This document shows positions 54,756 to 62,139 of a stretch of DNA of 64,000 nucleotides, in pieces. Each line of letters starts with the position of its first letter. Positions within the stretch are counted from its first letter, which is position 1. The translations under genes and the position numbers were made by a program. The notes beneath the pieces were generated by a model. That model ran no database searches. It was not told where the DNA came from and saw only the letters and a list, made by a program, of their open reading frames with translations. Source of the stretch: Oscillatoriaceae cyanobacterium M7585_C2015_266 (GTDB lineage Bacteria > Cyanobacteriota > Cyanobacteriia > Cyanobacteriales > Oscillatoriaceae); contig DVEG01000010.1 in NCBI GenBank assembly GCA_015295835.1, positions 1-64,000 on the forward strand. Direction: 5' to 3'.

Positions 54756-56376
54756 TTGGTTGGTTATTTTTTTGAAAATAAGTTGTGGCTGTAGTAAGGT
54801 GTTTCTGTAAGGTGGTTATTGGTAATGGCCCAATTATATGATTCCAGGGTAAAATTTGCTCTTGTGACCAGTTTTCATGAATGTAAAAATCTAATTCTGG
54901 TAATTTTCCTTTTAGTTGTTTAAATGCGCGACGGTAACTTCCTAATGAGTCGCCATAGTGCCGCACTAATTCTAGAAGTTGTGATAGGCGGCGATCGCCT
55001 CTTGATATTAATGCTTGTATTACTGACCAGTTGTAGCTTTCTGGGCGAAATTCTATACCTTCTCTACGTAGTTTTTTTTCTAAATGTTTTATTCTTTTTT
55101 CTGCTTGTGAATTAACTCCAAACCATTGAAAAGGTGTGTGCGCTTTCGGTACAAATGTGCTGCAACCTAGTGTTATTCTTAAGCCCGGTGCCGCTTTTTT
55201 TAGCGCTTGCATCATCCCTATCGTTTCTTCTAAATCTTCTATTTCTTCTCCTGGTATTCCTACCATACCATATAGTTTTAATCCTGTTAATCCGCCTGCT
55301 TTGGCGTTCACTGCCGCTTGCTCTATCTCTTGATTTTCTAATTTTTTGTTTATGATTTTGCGGATGCGTTCGGAGCCACTCTCTACTGCTATTGTAAGCG
55401 ATCGCGTTCCTCTTTTTGCTATTGTTCTGGCTAGTTTTTCTGTTACTGTATTTGCTCTTACTGATGCTATACTTAAACGTATATCGTCAAATTTTTGCTG
55501 ACTTAAATAATCTATTAGTGTGTTAAATTCTGGGTGCTGAGTAACTGAAGCTCCCAGTAAACCAATGCGATTCGTAATTTCTAATCCCCGCTCTATTGCC
55601 GGAATTAGTGATGTTTCTAAGTAAGCAGCTCTAAATGGTAAAGTTAAGTAACTCGCTAAGCAAAAGCGGCACATTTCTGGGCAGCTTCGCACTACTTCTA
55701 CCATATAAATGTTTTCCCAAGCCGCTTTTTCTGTTACTACTGATGAGGCTGATAAAATATTTCCGCGATATGTTTGTTTTTCTATTTGTGCGGGAACCTC
55801 TGCAGTTATCGGCTGAATTGATTTGATTATACCATCTGGGCTTTCATATATTACTTCATATAGGCTTGGTACGTATACTCCCGGTACTTTCGCAAGATGT
55901 AAAAGTTTAGTTTTGCGTTCAGCATTGCGTATTTGTTTATAAGCGTTGATGAAATTTTCTAGTAAATTTTCTCCATCTCCAAGTAAAATTATATCAAAGA
56001 ATTCAGCAAATGGTTCTGGATTGGCAGTTAAAACTGCTCCTCCACCAAATACAAGGGGATGATTATTATTGCGCTCCTTTGCCCAAATGGGAATTTCTAG
56101 AAATTCTAGTAATTTAAAAATGTTGATATAATCTAATTCCCATGATATTGAAAACCCTAATAATTCTGGTGCAGCAGGTAAAGGCTCATGAATATCGGTA
56201 AAGAGTCGGCTCACTTGTATATCAGTGCGCGAGGCTAATGTCGCCCATATTACCTGATAGCCAAGGCTGGTTATGCCGATGCTGTATTCGTTGGGAAATG
56301 CAAATATAGTCGGAATGGCGTCTGCTTCCGGTTTGGCTGGTGTAAATAGTAGTTTTTCGTAGGTAAATACACTCAC
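54733..56376 (-). CDS. B12-binding radical SAM protein
   Basis: A 547-aa protein with a cobalamin-binding-like N-terminal domain (about residues 20-180; PELLGFSISWELDYINIFKL, VFGGGAVLTANPEPFAEFFD) and a radical SAM domain. The SAM cluster is C-x3-C-x2-C in CPEMCRFCLASYLTLPFR; IRLSIASVRANTV and SLTIAVESGSERIRKIINK follow the Elp3/radical SAM pattern. Substrate unknown; relatives include methyltransferases and the TIGR03960 group. The C-terminal PNPLIP is encoded by the ATTAGGGG repeat. The SemiSWEET gene lies upstream on the same strand. Confidence 0.85.
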   Translation of the reverse strand: MSVFTYEKLLFTPAKPEADAIPTIFAFPNEYSIGITSLGYQVIWATLASRTDIQVSRLFTDIHEPLPAAPELLGFSISWELDYINIFKLLEFLEIPIWAKERNNNHPLVFGGGAVLTANPEPFAEFFDIILLGDGENLLENFINAYKQIRNAERKTKLLHLAKVPGVYVPSLYEVIYESPDGIIKSIQPITAEVPAQIEKQTYRGNILSASSVVTEKAAWENIYMVEVVRSCPEMCRFCLASYLTLPFRAAYLETSLIPAIERGLEITNRIGLLGASVTQHPEFNTLIDYLSQQKFDDIRLSIASVRANTVTEKLARTIAKRGTRSLTIAVESGSERIRKIINKKLENQEIEQAAVNAKAGGLTGLKLYGMVGIPGEEIEDLEETIGMMQALKKAAPGLRITLGCSTFVPKAHTPFQWFGVNSQAEKRIKHLEKKLRREGIEFRPESYNWSVIQALISRGDRRLSQLLELVRHYGDSLGSYRRAFKQLKGKLPELDFYIHENWSQEQILPWNHIIGPLPITTLQKHLTTATTYFQKNNQPTPNPLIP

Positions 56377-56411
56377 AATTTTTTTATTCTAACAACTTTT
56401 TTATTTTAACA

Positions 56412-56678
56412 TCAAAAGTAATTTGTCTCGTATTTTATTTTTAGATATAAAATTATCAGATTGAAGGTTAAGGTAAGCACGTTAGCAAAAATGACTGGCC
56501 ATGATTTAATTAAAATACCATAAATTAACCACATAAACACTCCGCTACAAAAAAATATCAACATTCCAAAGGAAACATCTTTTGCTGATTTGGATTGCCA
56601 AGTTTTAATTAGTTGTGGCAAAAAGGCAATAGTTGTACAGGTGGCAGCAGCAAATCCAACAGCGGTGATGAAATCCAT
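56412..56678 (-). CDS. SemiSWEET sugar transporter
   Basis: An 88-aa three-helix protein starting MDFITAVGFAAATCTTIAFL. The PQ-loop FLPQLIKTWQSKSAKDVSFG and GVFMWLIYGILIKSWP are the MtN3/SemiSWEET signature; two copies dimerise to form a sugar uniporter. The ATG at 56678 was chosen because upstream codons from 56717 are not part of the family. No operon partner is obvious. Confidence 0.88.
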   Translation of the reverse strand: MDFITAVGFAAATCTTIAFLPQLIKTWQSKSAKDVSFGMLIFFCSGVFMWLIYGILIKSWPVIFANVLTLTFNLIILYLKIKYETNYF

Positions 56679-56984
56679 TTTTTTATTAAAGTGAAAGGAA
56701 GTGAGTAGCGAGCGCATCTCTTATTAAATTAATTTTTACCTTTCCTTCTCAACATTGATACTTTAGCATACTTACTATGGTTTCGCTTACCTAATTTTAG
56801 CTTTATAAAACTTATGTACTCACTAACATGTGAGATACATTAAGAAAGCGCTCGACACTAGGTATAGCGGTGCAGCAATCTAGGAAAGAAACTTTACCAG
56901 AGAAACCACTGATTGCTATCATCCCCAACTAGAGCCTCTAAACGGACTCTTCTGAAACCGGCAGTATTCACTCAGCCCAAACCT

Positions 56985-57311
56985 ATGAGCCTTGTTGTCA
57001 AAACCATTGAACCGACTGGTCTTTTAGATGGTACGAAGGCCACTGTTCTCCGCAAACAGATCGACGAAATTCTCGCTAACGAAGTAGACATTGTATTAAT
57101 CGACCTCAAAGATGTCACCTTTGTTGATAGTTCTGGTTTGGGTGCGTTGGTGTCAGCACTCAAGTCCGTACGAGCGGCGGGCAAAAAATTATTTCTCTGT
57201 TCGATCAATGCGCAAGTGCGAATGTTGTTTGAACTAACGAGTATGGATCGTGTTTTTCAAATATATGCAAATCGGGATGAATTTAATAAAGCAGTACTTT
57301 CAGTTAATTGA
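56985..57311 (+). CDS. STAS-domain anti-sigma-factor antagonist
   Basis: A 108-aa SpoIIAA/RsbV-type protein: MSLVVKTIEPTGLLDGTK, then DIVLIDLKDVTFVDSSGLGA with the phosphorylatable Ser49/50, and FELTSMDRVFQIYANRDEF. In partner switching it binds an RsbW-type kinase when dephosphorylated. ATG at 56985 matches the usual N-terminus of the family; the longer frame from TTG 56913 is not needed. The receiver-PP2C phosphatase gene is convergent and 11 bases away, and an RsbW-like gene is at 59010, so a complete module is at hand. Confidence 0.92.
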   Translation: MSLVVKTIEPTGLLDGTKATVLRKQIDEILANEVDIVLIDLKDVTFVDSSGLGALVSALKSVRAAGKKLFLCSINAQVRMLFELTSMDRVFQIYANRDEFNKAVLSVN

Positions 57312-57322
57312 ATTATTTTAGT

Positions 57323-58477
57323 TTATTTAAAGTCGATCTGGAGGAGGGATAAATCGTCATCAAAAGTATCTTTAACACCTACCGTCCGCAAGTAAGCTAA
57401 CAAATTTTCTAGATTGGCTTTTTGATTGCGGCGGTAGTGGCAGACAGTTTCAATGAAATCATCTATAGTCCAAATATTGCCGTCAGGCTGATTAATTTCG
57501 TAGACGCCATCGCTGAAGATATACAAAGTGCTAGAGGCATCGATTTTGCAGGAAGCGCTGACATATTCGGCTTCTGCAAACATGCCGATAGGCAATCCCG
57601 GTGTTTTAAGTTTTTGAGCTTGAATATTATTAGGGGCTTTACCGGAAATCAGCACTGCAGGCGGGTGTCCGGCACTGGCATAAACAAGTTGACGTTGAAT
57701 TATGTTATAAACACCATACCAGATAGTAAAATATTTGTCAACATACTGTTGCCGCTGGTTATTGTTGATTTGGAAATACTGATTGAGGGCGTTGAGGACT
57801 TGATTAGGCTGAGAAAAATCAGTGTTGGGAAGAGAGCGCGATCGCAAAACATTAAGCACCGAAACCGATAAAAGTGCAGGTCCCACCCCATGTCCCGCCA
57901 CATCCAACAGATAAAGAGCTAGATGCTCAGAATCAAGCCAATTATAATCATAGCAATCGCCCCCCAGTTGTTTAGAGGGAATGAATCTAGCGTCGATTGT
58001 TACCTTTTCGCTCTTCAAGGGAGGTGGCAGTAGGGAACTGACATAATCCGCCGCATCTGCTAAATCTGCCTCCAAAATTTGCTTAGACAAACGTAAATCT
58101 TGATTAAGCTGGTAGATTCTAAGCCCTGCCCGTACCCTGGCATTAAGTTCATTTATCTCAATAGGCTTAGGGAGAAACTCATCAGCCCCCGTATCCAGCC
58201 CGATAATACGATCCTCAATTTCTCCCCGTGCTGTCAGCAAGATAAAAAAAGTTGTGGACAGTTCCGGATTTTTCTTCACCCAGCGACAAACCTCTAATCC
58301 ATCCATCTGGGGCATCATCCAGTCACAGATAATTAGCGCCGGACGCAACTGCTGTGCTTGCTCAATCCCTTCTTGACCATTTTTGGCCACTGTCACGTTG
58401 TAACCTTGCTTTTGAAGGGCTTTCGTTAGCACTAGCCGAATTGTAGGATCATCGTCGATAACTAGAATCTCGGTCAT
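57323..58477 (-). CDS. Response-regulator-linked PP2C phosphatase (RsbU/SpoIIE type)
   Basis: A 384-aa protein. Residues 1-120 are a receiver domain: acidic pair DDD (8-10), phospho-acceptor Asp52 in LIICDWMMPQMDG, Thr in ILLTARG and Lys in FLPKPI. A coiled linker (about 120-150) leads to a PP2C_SIG phosphatase domain with FIPSKQLGGDCYDYNWLD, LLDVAGHGVGPALLS, YASAGHPPAVLI and TLYIFSDGVYEI; metal-binding Asp residues are in place. It would dephosphorylate the STAS protein when its receiver is phosphorylated. The cognate sensor kinase is not in the window. Confidence 0.94.
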   Translation of the reverse strand: MTEILVIDDDPTIRLVLTKALQKQGYNVTVAKNGQEGIEQAQQLRPALIICDWMMPQMDGLEVCRWVKKNPELSTTFFILLTARGEIEDRIIGLDTGADEFLPKPIEINELNARVRAGLRIYQLNQDLRLSKQILEADLADAADYVSSLLPPPLKSEKVTIDARFIPSKQLGGDCYDYNWLDSEHLALYLLDVAGHGVGPALLSVSVLNVLRSRSLPNTDFSQPNQVLNALNQYFQINNNQRQQYVDKYFTIWYGVYNIIQRQLVYASAGHPPAVLISGKAPNNIQAQKLKTPGLPIGMFAEAEYVSASCKIDASSTLYIFSDGVYEINQPDGNIWTIDDFIETVCHYRRNQKANLENLLAYLRTVGVKDTFDDDLSLLQIDFK

Positions 58478-59009
58478 TGGTTTGTATATATTTGACCAGT
58501 GGCTTAAAATGCAGTAAAGTCAGCTTTTTTTGATATAGTTAATATTAAGCAGATCGCAAGCGAGCAAGTAGCCCTACTATTGTCCCAGAAGCTCTCTCAC
58601 CTCAATCGCTCCTGCAGTAGATGGTGTGCAACTGTAGAGCCAGACGTCGGCGGTAGGTGCGAGTTTCAAAAGGCAGCAGAGCCTATAGCAAAAACAGCGC
58701 GCTCGCCAAGAGAAGAGCAGCCAGAGACTAGGCTAGGCGTGAACAGAGAATGAGCGGAAAATAAATCACCCTCTCTTGAACTTTTCCTCTCTTTCTTTTA
58801 AATTAGTATATTATTTTATTCTTTGAACTTTTGTCAGTTTGATAAAAAACAATCATTTTCAAATGGCCATCTAAATGAAATATCGCCTGCAGGTAATTCA
58901 GAACCCCTTCAGTAAAAGTGCGAAGCACATTACGACTTTCCCAAGCCTGCCGCTATAATATTTTGATTTTATTATTTACGAGCCTAACTAATAAAAAAAA
59001 CAGAAGACT
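58478..59009. other. Intergenic region in the partner-switching locus
   Basis: About 530 bases between the divergent phosphatase and RsbW-like genes. No RNA gene, convincing promoter pair or conserved small open frame was recognised; one GCGCTCGC octamer lies near 58695. Confidence 0.5.
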
Positions 59010-59483
59010 ATGGATTCAAATAATAATAGCCAATTGCAGGTACTACAAAAAGCGAAAATTAACGTCAAAAATGAATTGGGTTCTCTCGCCCAGGTTTTAT
59101 CATGGTTTAACCAATTGAATCATTCTGTAGTTCCTAAATACATTTGGATGCAGTGTCAATTAGCGCTAGCTGAAGGTTTTACCAATGCAGTTCGACATGC
59201 ACACAAAAACCAACCCCCAGAAGTTTCAATAGATATTGAAGTAGCTATTTTCCCGCAACATTTAGAAATTCGCATCTGGGATAAGGGGGAGCCTTTTGAT
59301 TTAGAAGGATTTATGAAAACAATGCCACCAGTGGAAGAAAACGCCGAGGGAGGGCGGGGCGTGAAAATAATGCAGCGCATAGCCGATCTAATCTCGTATA
59401 AACAAACTGCCGATAAACGTAATTGTTTATTGATAGTAAAAAATTATCCATCAGGGATTGAGGAAAACGAAACCAGTAATTAA
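59010..59483 (+). CDS. RsbW-like anti-sigma-factor kinase (HATPase)
   Basis: A 157-aa ATP-binding protein of the RsbW/SpoIIAB group. The N box reads ALAEGFTNAVRHAHKNQPPE, the G1 box IWDKGEPFD and the G2 region GGRGVKIMQRIADLISYKQT. It would phosphorylate and be titrated by the STAS antagonist encoded 1.7 kb away. No sigma-factor gene is adjacent, so the final output is unknown; in cyanobacteria such modules may also act on other targets. Confidence 0.9.
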   Translation: MDSNNNSQLQVLQKAKINVKNELGSLAQVLSWFNQLNHSVVPKYIWMQCQLALAEGFTNAVRHAHKNQPPEVSIDIEVAIFPQHLEIRIWDKGEPFDLEGFMKTMPPVEENAEGGRGVKIMQRIADLISYKQTADKRNCLLIVKNYPSGIEENETSN

Positions 59484-59530
59484 TTTAAAAAAAATATATG
59501 CTCTGGCTGCGCCAATGGAGTATAAATATA

Positions 59531-59689
59531 CTACTCGCCAAAGTACCAGAGTAATAATATTAAAATAGAAGCCGAAATAAGCCAGTTAAATTTGTCTAGA
59601 AAATGCAGCATATTAAAAGGTAGCAAGACGATAGATTCAGTTAACATCCAAGCAGAAAATACAAGAAAAATAAAGATTAAGACAAACAT
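59531..59689 (-). CDS. Very small membrane protein (52 aa)
   Basis: On the minus strand a frame reads MFVLIFIFLVFSAWMLTES, then IVLLPFNMLHFLDKFNWLIS, then ASILILLLWYFGE and TAG. It has two hydrophobic segments separated by a polar turn, is free of internal stops, and its composition is unlike that of random AT-rich DNA. It is too short for routine prediction. No Shine-Dalgarno is clear; family not recognised. Confidence 0.5.
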   Translation of the reverse strand: MFVLIFIFLVFSAWMLTESIVLLPFNMLHFLDKFNWLISASILILLLWYFGE

Positions 59690-59871
59690 TTTAAATTCAG
59701 AATATTGCCTAGTATGAAAACTGGATGAAAAGCTTGTGGCAAAAATAAAATTGTCACGATGCCTTGTTTTGACAAGGAAAATCTCTGACTAAAAATAAGA
59801 TAGCCAGATTATAGCGCCTGCCTTGTGAAGGCAGAAAATGTTGCTTTCTGAATTTTAGGAGGAGATGAGGA

Positions 59872-60345
59872 ATGTTTAAAATAACATTAAGTGGCGTTTT
59901 GATGGGGGTGTTAGTAGCAGCGCTCGCCATTCCAGCAGAAGCAAAAAATTCTCTGTTTGGAAAAATAAGTCTAGCTCCAGGGTTTCAACCAGCATTAGGA
60001 GTAGTATCAGGCTACACCAGTGGAGCAACATCCCTACCAGCCATAGTAGCTAATAGCGATCGCCTCGGCAACAAGTGTTTAGGATTTGCCGACACAGCCC
60101 CCGATTATATAATGGTGCTACAGAAAGACTTTGCTAGGCTAAGAATACAAGTAGATAGTGGCGGAAAAGATACAACATAGGCCATAAGAGGGCCAAATGG
60201 AGTCATTCGCTGTGGTGACGATACAGGCAAAAATAAAGACGCTAGTATTGAAGATAGCGACTGGAAAGCGGGGGAATACAGCATCTGGGTAGGAAGTATA
60301 GAACCGGGACAGCGGTTAAATTATAAGCTTTACGTGCAGCCTTAA
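59872..60345 (+). pseudogene. Secreted protein gene interrupted by an in-frame TAG
   Basis: The frame starts MFKITLSGVLMGVLVAALAI with a signal peptide (cleavage after PAEA) and runs to TAG at 60178-60180. Reading through, the same frame continues AIRGPNGVIRCGDDTGKNKD and IEDSDWKAGEYSIWVGSI to PGQRLNYKLYVQP and TAA at 60345 (157 codons). The two parts together form one beta-rich extracellular domain resembling a PPC domain, with DSGGKDTT before the stop and CGDDTG after. TAG differs by one base from TTG (Leu), a fitting residue. A nonsense mutation is the simplest reading; suppression is possible. GGAGGAG-type ribosome site AGGAGG precedes the ATG. Confidence 0.75.
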
Positions 60346-60433
60346 ATAAAAATAACCAAACTAGCAAATAGAGATTGACAGTAAAGCGATATCATAGAGT
60401 ATGGTCTGTTTTGCCAAAAATGGGAACCATCTC

Positions 60434-61228
60434 GTGCTGAATACTTTACTTGCCGACTTCCGCATCATCTTCGAGCGCGATCCTGCTGCACGCAACTGGT
60501 TAGAGGTATTGTTTTGCTATCCGGGATTACAGGCGCTACTGTTTTACCGAATAGCTCACTGGCTGCACGTCTTGGGAATTCCCTTTATTCCCCGCTTGAT
60601 TTCCCACATTGCTCGCTTCCTTACCGGCATTGAGATTCATCCAGGGGCTCAAATCGGCAAAGGAGTTTTCATAGATCACGGCATGGGAGTTGTGATCGGA
60701 GAAACAGCGATTGTGGGAGATTATGCCCTAATTTATCAGGGTGTCACCCTAGGCGGCACCGGCAAGCAATCTGGCAAGCGCCACCCTACTCTCGGCGAAA
60801 ATGTTGTCGTGGGTGCGGGGGCAAAAGTGCTGGGAAACATTCAAATCGGCAACAATGTTCGCATCGGAGCCGGTTCAGTGGTGCTGCGGGATGTTCCTTC
60901 TGATTGTACGGTAGTAGGAGTTCCGGGGCGGATTGTTTATCGCTCAGGAGTGCGCGTTAATCCACTGGAACACGGGCAACTACCGGATTCTGAGGCAGCA
61001 GTGATTCGCAGTTTAGTTGATCGCATAGAAGCCCTAGAAGAACAAATTGAAATATTAAAGCTGGAAAAGTCCCTTGCTACAGCAAGGGTGGGAGGAGAAC
61101 TCTCGGCTGGAGACTCGACAGTTTTGTTGGATGCACTCGCCGAAAAAACCGCAGGAGCAAATCGCTATTTAAAGTGCCGGCTTCAGGATAAGGCAATTCA
61201 AGAATTTTTAGATGGCGCAGGTATTTGA
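60434..61228 (+). CDS. cysE: Serine O-acetyltransferase
   Basis: Forms O-acetylserine from serine and acetyl-CoA for cysteine synthesis. The left-handed beta-helix hexapeptides are evident in [20 protein letters not shown] and [20 protein letters not shown], and the active-site His/Asp in [32 protein letters not shown] is the conserved start of the cyanobacterial enzyme; it places the first codon at GTG 60434, while an ATG at 60401 would add 11 residues. About 264 aa. A double hairpin lies directly after the stop. Confidence 0.93.
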   Translation: MLNTLLADFRIIFERDPAARNWLEVLFCYPGLQALLFYRIAHWLHVLGIPFIPRLISHIARFLTGIEIHPGAQIGKGVFIDHGMGVVIGETAIVGDYALIYQGVTLGGTGKQSGKRHPTLGENVVVGAGAKVLGNIQIGNNVRIGAGSVVLRDVPSDCTVVGVPGRIVYRSGVRVNPLEHGQLPDSEAAVIRSLVDRIEALEEQIEILKLEKSLATARVGGELSAGDSTVLLDALAEKTAGANRYLKCRLQDKAIQEFLDGAGI

Positions 61229-61231
61229 TGG

Positions 61232-61305
61232 AAAAACCCGGTTTCAAAAAACAACCGGGTTTTTAGGCTTATAGAAACCTGGTTTTTTCAAGAAACCGGG
61301 TTTCT
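61232..61305. repeat. Two tandem AAACCGGGTTT-type hairpins (bidirectional terminator)
   Basis: AAAAACCCGGTT (61232-61243) pairs exactly with AACCGGGTTTTT (61253-61264). A second hairpin joins AGAAACC (61273-61279) to GGTTTCT (61299-61305), with an interior CTGG/CCGG. Both carry the same AAACCGGGTTT core as the hairpin at 28764. They sit between convergent cysE and the PNPOx gene and can stop transcription from both sides. Confidence 0.75.
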
Positions 61306-61309
61306 GTTT

Positions 61310-61894
61310 TCAGGGATTGACTGTTTGCACAACCCAAGTGCGATGAGCGCCTTCAAGACGATAGATATATCGGTTTTGGGGCTCACCGCGCAATTCTAAA
61401 AAATCCACTTGCTGCGGTTCAAGCAACAACAGACAAAAATTTGACAGCGGTTCACTAGGAGAAGGCAGTGGCGGCGAAAAAGCTTCTGCTTCAGCTCTGG
61501 GAGCACCAGGATGTGGCCACGCAAATTGCTGACGAGCGGCATCGGAAAGTTGTTGCCAAGCCATTAGGCGAGCTTTGAGCAATGAGTTTTCCGGATGCTT
61601 TTCTCTTACTAAGATGAGATTACCACTGATACGAAATTGTTCGCGGGTTTTGGGAAAATACCAGCAAATTTCACCCCAAGGTTGGTGAGCAATTTGCTGG
61701 GCTTTTTCGCTACGGGCATCGGTGACAAATTGCAAGCGATCGCTCTCTTCCAGGAAGCCCCGAAACACTACCGTGCGGTTCGCAGGTTTACCATCATTAC
61801 GAATAGTGGCAAGCTGAAGATAACGGGCATGGGGAAGAGAACGATTGCGATAGAGTGCGCGAGTAAGAAACCCTCGCCACGGGGTAAGAGACAT
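61310..61894 (-). CDS. Pyridoxamine 5'-phosphate oxidase-family FMN-binding protein
   Basis: A 194-aa split-barrel protein: RYLQLATIRNDGKPANRTVV, FVTDARSEKAQQIAHQPWGE and QFRISGNLILVREKHPENS are the FMN-binding and dimer segments of the Npun_F5749-type PNPOx-like family. The real pyridoxamine oxidase C-terminal motif is not evident, so it is family-level only. ATG at 61894 (MSLTPWRGFL) is chosen. Convergent with cysE. Confidence 0.82.
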   Translation of the reverse strand: MSLTPWRGFLTRALYRNRSLPHARYLQLATIRNDGKPANRTVVFRGFLEESDRLQFVTDARSEKAQQIAHQPWGEICWYFPKTREQFRISGNLILVREKHPENSLLKARLMAWQQLSDAARQQFAWPHPGAPRAEAEAFSPPLPSPSEPLSNFCLLLLEPQQVDFLELRGEPQNRYIYRLEGAHRTWVVQTVNP

Positions 61895-62139
61895 AAACAA
61901 TATTTTTTATCTTTATTTGTTCAATGAGTTTAAAAATATTATTTCCGTGATTCGCACAGCTTTTTCTTGACTTATGTACAACTTAAAAATTTTTTTAATT
62001 TTTTAATAAAAAAATACGTTTTAAGGAATTATAGCCTTTTTAGCTATTTTGGCCAAAAATTGGCCTTAAAGAAAAAAACTACCCATAGAGTAGTATAATG
62101 ATTTATCGGCTTTTAAACGCTATATATGATGAGAGCAAT
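61895..62139 (+). promoter_or_regulatory. Upstream region of nrdJ
   Basis: AT-rich 245 bases. TATAAT at 62094-62099 is a good -10, but no matching -35 is evident. A small hairpin GGCCAA-AAA-TTGGCC lies near 62051-62065. No cobalamin riboswitch or NrdR box was recognised. Confidence 0.4.

Noticed and set aside
58918-59118. Plus-strand frame overlapping the RsbW-like gene in another frame
   Set aside because: The overlapping RsbW-like frame carries all the ATPase motifs; this one does not.
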